A DNA stretch of 38,402 bases from an uncultured Pelagibacteraceae bacterium (GTDB taxonomy: Bacteria; Pseudomonadota; Alphaproteobacteria; Pelagibacterales; Pelagibacteraceae): NCBI GenBank assembly GCA_902526405.1, contig CABZKL010000012.1, forward strand, positions 1-38,402, given 5' to 3'. Positions 33,944 to 38,402 of this stretch are shown piece after piece. Each line of letters starts with the position of its first letter. Position 1 is the first letter of the stretch. A model generated the notes under the pieces. That model had not been told where the DNA came from. It saw only the letters and a list, made by a program, of their open reading frames with translations, and did not search any database. Both the position numbers and the translations under genes were made by a program.

Positions 33944-35269
33944 TTATAATTTATAATTTTTTTTATTTAATGAAAATTTAGGAATCCAGGGTAAAACAAG
34001 CAAGATAAATAAAAATATAAACTTTGCCCTATGGCGTATTCCTGTTCCGAAATTTCCAGTTGGAATTCCGTAAAAAATTATGTAAGACAAAAAAATAATA
34101 AAAATAATCCTTAATGTTTTGTCTTTCCATATTTTTTTGAAATTTTTGATTAGCAAAATAAATAAAATTATATGAAACGTTCCATCAAATAATCCCATTA
34201 TATGGTTAATCTTGCTTACATCCCATGGGAAAGGCGAAAAAACAAAATATATTATTCTAATTGGAGATTTATAAAATAGTTCAAATGATGTTGTGGGTAT
34301 AGTCCATTCTGGATAAGCTGCGCTATGAATATTTTTTTTAGATATTACTGTTAATATTTTTTCAAAATCAAGTAAGTTTTTAAGTGAGTTAATTTTTGGG
34401 ATACTATCAGCAATAAATGCTAAATATACAAGAGATAACACTGATAAAATCATAATTATGAAATAGTTTCTAGAAACTCTTAAATTAATAATTTTTTTTG
34501 AAAAATCTAAAATACTTATAAGACCAATAATAAAAAGGAATATTAGAGCACCAATAATCATGCCACCATGAAAAAGGGTTGCAACGTAAAAACCTACAAA
34601 ACTGATTATTAATGATTTAAATTTTCTGTCTTCGCACCAGCATACAATTCCATATATTGCCATTAAAAGAAAAAACCAAACGTAAGCCTCTCTTAAAATT
34701 AAGCATGAATATAAAATTAGTGTTGGGTATAAAGCCAATATCCATCCTAATTTTAAGGAAATTGATTCATTCCAAATTTTTTTTGCTATAAGCGATGCTA
34801 GCAAAATAGAGCTGATCCCAAAGATTAATGATAAAGATTGACCTAATATTACACTTCTGTCTGCTAAAGAATAAAAGAACGCTAATATCCAACTAATAAA
34901 AAAACTACTTTCTTTTGTGGGATAATTATTAAAAACAGAGAGGAAACCATCTTGAGACCATTCCCAAGCTTTTAGTTCAAACAGAGTTGCATCACCCCAA
35001 CTATCAGGAAGAACAATAAAGTTGTTACCTAAAAAAATTGTTATTAACCTAACAAATAAAGATACATATAAGATTGTAGTTAAAAATTTATATTTTGAGG
35101 AAAAATAATATGTTAGCAGTAATACAAAAATTAAACCAATAGTGCCTGAAAAATCAGTTTTTAAAATAAAACATGATAATAATAAAAAAGATATTATTAC
35201 TAAAAAAAATAAATTATTTGTTTTCATCATTTTTGTGTCAACTAGTTTTGTTTTAAAAAGTTTTTCCAT
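33944..35269 (-). CDS. Polytopic membrane protein, candidate glycan polymerase or GT-C transferase
   Basis: This 441-residue protein has about eleven to thirteen membrane helices. Notable segments are PDSWGDATLFELKAWEWSQD (a loop with several acidic residues after helix 3), ALYPTLILYSCLILREAYVW and, near the end, GTGIRHRAKFIFLF. The LYP...LRE block recurs in unassigned membrane proteins of O-antigen loci, between GT39-like and Wzy-like groups. The region needs a polymerase, and this and the ligase-like gene at 25272 are the two candidates. I cannot decide from sequence. A second Met (residue 14 or 15) is a possible start. Confidence 0.55.
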   Translation of the reverse strand: MEKLFKTKLVDTKMMKTNNLFFLVIISFLLLSCFILKTDFSGTIGLIFVLLLTYYFSSKYKFLTTILYVSLFVRLITIFLGNNFIVLPDSWGDATLFELKAWEWSQDGFLSVFNNYPTKESSFFISWILAFFYSLADRSVILGQSLSLIFGISSILLASLIAKKIWNESISLKLGWILALYPTLILYSCLILREAYVWFFLLMAIYGIVCWCEDRKFKSLIISFVGFYVATLFHGGMIIGALIFLFIIGLISILDFSKKIINLRVSRNYFIIMILSVLSLVYLAFIADSIPKINSLKNLLDFEKILTVISKKNIHSAAYPEWTIPTTSFELFYKSPIRIIYFVFSPFPWDVSKINHIMGLFDGTFHIILFILLIKNFKKIWKDKTLRIIFIIFLSYIIFYGIPTGNFGTGIRHRAKFIFLFILLVLPWIPKFSLNKKNYKL

Positions 35270-35303
35270 TTTTAATAATTATTTAAATATTTAATCAATT
35301 TTC

Positions 35304-36440
35304 TTAAAGTGATTTAAAATATAAACTTGTGTAAATTTCCTCTATTTTGTCAAAATAAGATTTAATTGAAAATCTTTTTTTTACGTGTTGATACAATCGA
35401 ATTCCATACTGAGCTCTTAATTTTTCGTTTTTATACAAATATAGAATAGACTTTGATATAATATAAGGGTCTAATTGTTTTGGCTTAATAACATTATAAT
35501 TATTTGGATTTATAACAAAATCTGGTAATAGTAGACGCTCTTGGTTTTCCTTAAAAGTTATTTTTCTTGTTGGATTTAATAGTAATCCACTATGTTTGTC
35601 AGAAATAACTTCTGGTATACCATCTATATTAGATGCAATAACTGAAACTTTGCAAAGGCCTGCCTCTATACCTACAAGTCCTAATGGTTCTCTTATAGAT
35701 GGCACAATTAAAATATCTAAGGTTTTTATAAAATTTATAGGATTTTGTACATTGCCAATAAATTTTATATTTTTATTTTTTGCAGATAATTTTTTTAATT
35801 TTTCCTCTAACTCTCCATCACCTGCTATTAAAAAATTAAAATTTTTTTTTCTAAGAAGATTTGCAGCTTCTATAAACAAATGAGCTCCCTTTATTGGCTC
35901 AAGTCTGCCTATAAAGCCTATATTTAAATTTTTATTTTTTTTTATCTTTTTTTTTACTTTTGGATCATTAAATCCATTATAAATTAATTTTATTTTACAT
36001 TCTTTTAATTTAAATCTCTTAATTAACATATATTTTGTTGCAAGAGAGTTTACGATTATTTTATCTGCAAGGTCTGAATTTTTTTGATAAGTTTTAATTT
36101 GTGCCTTTGTTTTCATGTTCCAAGCAGACCCATGTTCATGAAATATAATATTAGTTGAGGGTAAGAATTTTATTAAATAAAAAACTCTTTTGCTTGATAA
36201 TTTATTATGAAAATAAATAATAGAGTCCTTTGAAACTATATGTTTTAGGAAAGTTATAAAATTTTTATTTATTTTATAAAAATTTTTTAAATATCCATAG
36301 TTTTTTGATACTTCGTGATTACTAAAGATACATTGGTTAAATTTTGAATTTCTTTGAGCATATTTATAGTAAGTAAGGAAAGTTTGTTGCACACCTCCTA
36401 ATCCTCTTTGCATTGAAATCACGTGTACAATACTTTTCAT
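35304..36440 (-). CDS. GT4 family glycosyltransferase
   Basis: This 378-residue GT-B protein begins SIVHVISMQRGLGGVQQTFL, the typical acceptor-domain start. IIFHEHGSAWNM lies near residue 100. The donor domain has IGFIGRLEPIKGAHLFIEAA and the E-x7-E motif REPLGLVGIEAGLCKVSVIA. It overlaps the next GT4 gene by four bases (ATGA type), so the two are likely produced together and act on successive sugars. The donor is unknown. Confidence 0.88.
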   Translation of the reverse strand: MKSIVHVISMQRGLGGVQQTFLTYYKYAQRNSKFNQCIFSNHEVSKNYGYLKNFYKINKNFITFLKHIVSKDSIIYFHNKLSSKRVFYLIKFLPSTNIIFHEHGSAWNMKTKAQIKTYQKNSDLADKIIVNSLATKYMLIKRFKLKECKIKLIYNGFNDPKVKKKIKKNKNLNIGFIGRLEPIKGAHLFIEAANLLRKKNFNFLIAGDGELEEKLKKLSAKNKNIKFIGNVQNPINFIKTLDILIVPSIREPLGLVGIEAGLCKVSVIASNIDGIPEVISDKHSGLLLNPTRKITFKENQERLLLPDFVINPNNYNVIKPKQLDPYIISKSILYLYKNEKLRAQYGIRLYQHVKKRFSIKSYFDKIEEIYTSLYFKSL

Positions 36441-37612
36441 ATGATTGCATTTAATCTTTTAAAATATTCATTATCAATTTTTTCAGTAGAGGCTTCTTTT
36501 ATAATTTTCAGACTATTTTCTATTAAAGTTTCATCAGTTATGCTTTGGGCTAATTTAATTTTTTCAATCCAAGTGTTTGCATCAAATTTTTCTACTAGAC
36601 AACCACCTATACCTTCTTTTATCCAATAATTTGATGAGCCCAACATTAAATTTGCAACAATAGGTATACCACAAGCTTGTGCCTCTAAGATAGGTGTGCC
36701 CAAGGCTTCATTCCAAGTAGGAAATAAAAATACATCACTTAATTTTATGTACTCATCAATATTTTTAATAAATCCTTTTGTTAAAAAAACTCTTTCATTA
36801 AGCTTTGTCTCTTTTATTTTATTCTCAACAAGTTTAAAATTTTCATCATGTTCAGAATTTACAACTGGACCACCCAAAAAAAGCTTGTAATTTTCAGGAA
36901 GTTTTTCAAGAACATCTAATAGAAAAATATGATTTTTTTGTTTCATATAACTTGCTATATGAATTAATACTATATCTTTGTCAGAAAAATTTGTTAACAT
37001 TTTTCTTAATTCAAATTTTTTATCTTTACTAACACAAAAAAATTTACTTTCATCAATTGGATTTGGTCGCGACCAATAATTTTTAACATTATTTAGTTCA
37101 CATAATTTCTCTAATTTTTTAGATATTGGTATCATCATACTATTATTTTTTTTAAAAATTTTTCTAAAAAAATATTTAAATTGTTTTGGGTAATATGGTG
37201 TTTTCATGTTATTTACTAATTCTCGAACAATCGGTTTTTTTTTAAAGTAAAAGTAATAAGTTAAAAAAGCTACAGACCATGAATTTCCAAAGGTATGAAT
37301 TAAATCATATTTTTTTATATTTTTTTTTTTTATAAATTTATACGAATAGTAAAATTCATATATCATTGATAAAAAGATATGAATTTTTCTATATACACCA
37401 CTCAATTCCTCAATTTCTATAGGATATGAAATTTTATTTATTTCTACACCCTCATGCTCATAAATTTCATTTTTTTTTTTTATCAATGAATTGCAAACTA
37501 CGTCATAAGTTACGTTAAATTTACTTGAGAGTCTTTTATATAAACAATGAGCTCTGTACCCAGATCCTGAATATTCAGGATGATACTTGCTACTGACTAA
37601 AAGAACTTTCAT
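36437..37612 (-). CDS. GT4 family glycosyltransferase
   Basis: This 391-residue GT-B protein begins VLLVSSKYHPEYSGSGYRAH, with a glycine-rich acceptor loop. The donor half has IHIASYMKQKNHIFLLDVLE and the E-x7-E motif WNEALGTPILEAQACGIPIV, and LGGPVVNSEHDENF lies between. It is coupled to the downstream GT4 gene by a 4-base overlap. A 96-base gap to the methyltransferase gene upstream holds no visible gene. The donor is unknown. Confidence 0.88.
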   Translation of the reverse strand: MKVLLVSSKYHPEYSGSGYRAHCLYKRLSSKFNVTYDVVCNSLIKKKNEIYEHEGVEINKISYPIEIEELSGVYRKIHIFLSMIYEFYYSYKFIKKKNIKKYDLIHTFGNSWSVAFLTYYFYFKKKPIVRELVNNMKTPYYPKQFKYFFRKIFKKNNSMMIPISKKLEKLCELNNVKNYWSRPNPIDESKFFCVSKDKKFELRKMLTNFSDKDIVLIHIASYMKQKNHIFLLDVLEKLPENYKLFLGGPVVNSEHDENFKLVENKIKETKLNERVFLTKGFIKNIDEYIKLSDVFLFPTWNEALGTPILEAQACGIPIVANLMLGSSNYWIKEGIGGCLVEKFDANTWIEKIKLAQSITDETLIENSLKIIKEASTEKIDNEYFKRLNAII

Positions 37613-37708
37613 TAATAATTGAACCTAGATAAGTATATTACCTGGATTTAGACAACCTCCATATTAAGATAACCTACTGAATAAATAAATGATAGCATAA
37701 TTTCTTTA

Positions 37709-38402
37709 TTATATTTTTGTATTATCTAATCCTACAATGCCTATGTATTTTCCCTCAAATTCAAAAACATGAAACTTTTTTCTACTTTTCTCGACATAAT
37801 CTCTAAAATGTAAATTATTTTGAATATCATCAAAAATAATAATTGTTTTTGAATTTATTTTTGAACTTAGTGTATTTAAAGCATTGGCTCTTCCGGAATA
37901 AGATTTATCACTATCATAATGAAATAAATCTATAGTCTTATCATCGAGTCGACTCAAAATTTCAGGTAGCGCAACATCGTCACCACGCATATCCAAAAAC
38001 CAATTATCTTTGTTAATCTCATTTTTTGCTAAATATCCAACATATTTCTCAGGATTCTGAAGTCTAAAGTAAGGGAAATCACTTGAGTAAAGATAGCCTC
38101 TACCATTCTTTTGCAAAGCTCTTAAAATAGCTAAACTGGTCCATCCAGCAGCGACTCCAGTTTCTACAATATTCAATAATTTAAATTTTCTTATCAAAAA
38201 GTATAAAAGCACATAGTTACCTCTCCCTCCTAAAGAAGTAGTTAAGTTGGAGATTTTATTTTGTGCATATTCTTGAATAGACTTAATTTCATTTTTGATT
38301 TCATTATACAATGAAGCATCAATAGAATTATAAAAATCTTCAATTGAATATTTTTTATGCTCTATTGCCCATTTTTTTGCTTCTAGTGAAGTATTTTTTT
38401 CT
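37709..38402 (-). CDS. Class I SAM-dependent methyltransferase, cut by the right edge
   Basis: At least 230 residues are visible. The SAM-binding block LLNIVETGVAAGWTSLAILR is clear, followed by YLYSSDFPYFRL, LDDKTIDLFHYDSDKSYSGR and TIIIFDDIQNNLHFRDYV, as in CmcI/O-methyltransferase-like enzymes and FkbM-adjacent families. A TTG at 38311 could start a 200-residue form. The frame stays open to the edge and encodes a plausible conserved-looking helix (LEAKKWAIEHKKYSIEDFY), so the true start probably lies outside. It may methylate a sugar of the surface glycan. Confidence 0.75.
   Translation of the reverse strand, partial: EKNTSLEAKKWAIEHKKYSIEDFYNSIDASLYNEIKNEIKSIQEYAQNKISNLTTSLGGRGNYVLLYFLIRKFKLLNIVETGVAAGWTSLAILRALQKNGRGYLYSSDFPYFRLQNPEKYVGYLAKNEINKDNWFLDMRGDDVALPEILSRLDDKTIDLFHYDSDKSYSGRANALNTLSSKINSKTIIIFDDIQNNLHFRDYVEKSRKKFHVFEFEGKYIGIVGLDNTKI

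Larger units (their letters stand above)
25229..38402. other. Hypervariable polysaccharide region, HVR2-like (extends beyond the right edge)
   Basis: From the 5S gene to the right edge every protein gene belongs to surface-glycan synthesis: a WecA-like initiator, four GT4 transferases, a nucleotide-sugar dehydrogenase and epimerase, an O-antigen ligase, a polytopic polymerase/GT-C candidate, an AP-fold-like protein and a methyltransferase. SAR11 genomes are known to carry such a strain-variable region between their 23S and 5S genes. The other boundary is not in the window. The region assignment is inference from content and the isolated 5S. Confidence 0.65.

Noticed and set aside
35596..35883. 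Plus-strand frame opposite the GT4 gene at 35304
   Set aside because: It is antisense to the conserved donor-binding domain and has no family features.

Overview
The window looks like a SAR11-type alphaproteobacterium (Pelagibacterales). It is very AT-rich, with Lys/Asn/Ile/Phe-heavy proteins. Genes are packed with gaps of 0-15 bases and many ATGA/TGATG overlaps, there is almost no mobile DNA, and several alphaproteobacterial signature genes are present: ZapA with a DUF4164-like partner, DUF1013/TrcR, a split three-gene transhydrogenase, a tiny aa3 oxidase subunit IV and a 41-residue L36. An isolated 5S rRNA gene next to a long run of polysaccharide genes matches the known SAR11 layout, in which hypervariable region 2 (HVR2) lies between the 23S and 5S genes. 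The taxon call is inference from this pattern, not a database result.

Left part (1-7707, all minus strand). Reading leftward from 7707: a DUF4164-like coiled-coil protein, zapA, 5-formyl-THF cyclo-ligase, a YmdB-family phosphoesterase, yebC, a RuvC-like nuclease, then tolQ-tolR-tolA-tolB-pal. A terminator follows pal, and then the start of ybgF/cpoB runs off the left edge. The ruvA and ruvB genes usual at this locus in alphaproteobacteria are absent, and the resolvase resembles the phage-type RuvC.

Central carbon and translation block (7759-17148, plus strand). tkt-gap-pgk-fba-thiE-efp-suhB are almost fused end to end, followed by a Wzz-like protein. Next come rpmE (L31), trcR (DUF1013), rpsU (S21) and an initiator tRNA-fMet. 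rpsU appears to start at ATT behind a perfect GGAGG and a hairpin, and the initiator tRNA has an A-U/G-C/G-C anticodon stem instead of three G-C pairs.

First accessory island (17185-21254). A DPM1-like GT2, an SDR, a B12-binding-type radical SAM protein with CX3CX3C spacing, and a divergent multi-pass membrane glycosyltransferase-like protein.

Second conserved block (21251-25227, minus strand). The 5S rRNA, rpmJ (L36), a 36-residue cytochrome aa3 subunit IV, pntAA-pntAB-pntB and transaldolase. Two of these genes, rpmJ and the oxidase subunit, are very short ORFs that are easy to miss.

Second accessory region (25272 to the right edge). This looks like HVR2: an O-antigen ligase/polymerase, a WecA-like initiating transferase (plus strand), an alkaline-phosphatase-fold-like protein, four GT4 glycosyltransferases, a UDP-sugar dehydrogenase and a UDP-uronate-type epimerase, a polytopic polymerase/GT-C candidate and a methyltransferase running off the right edge. 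Together they would start, extend, decorate and ligate a uronic-acid-containing surface glycan. No CRISPR, insertion sequence, integrase or phage block was seen. No stretch longer than about 160 bases lacks a gene or named RNA.
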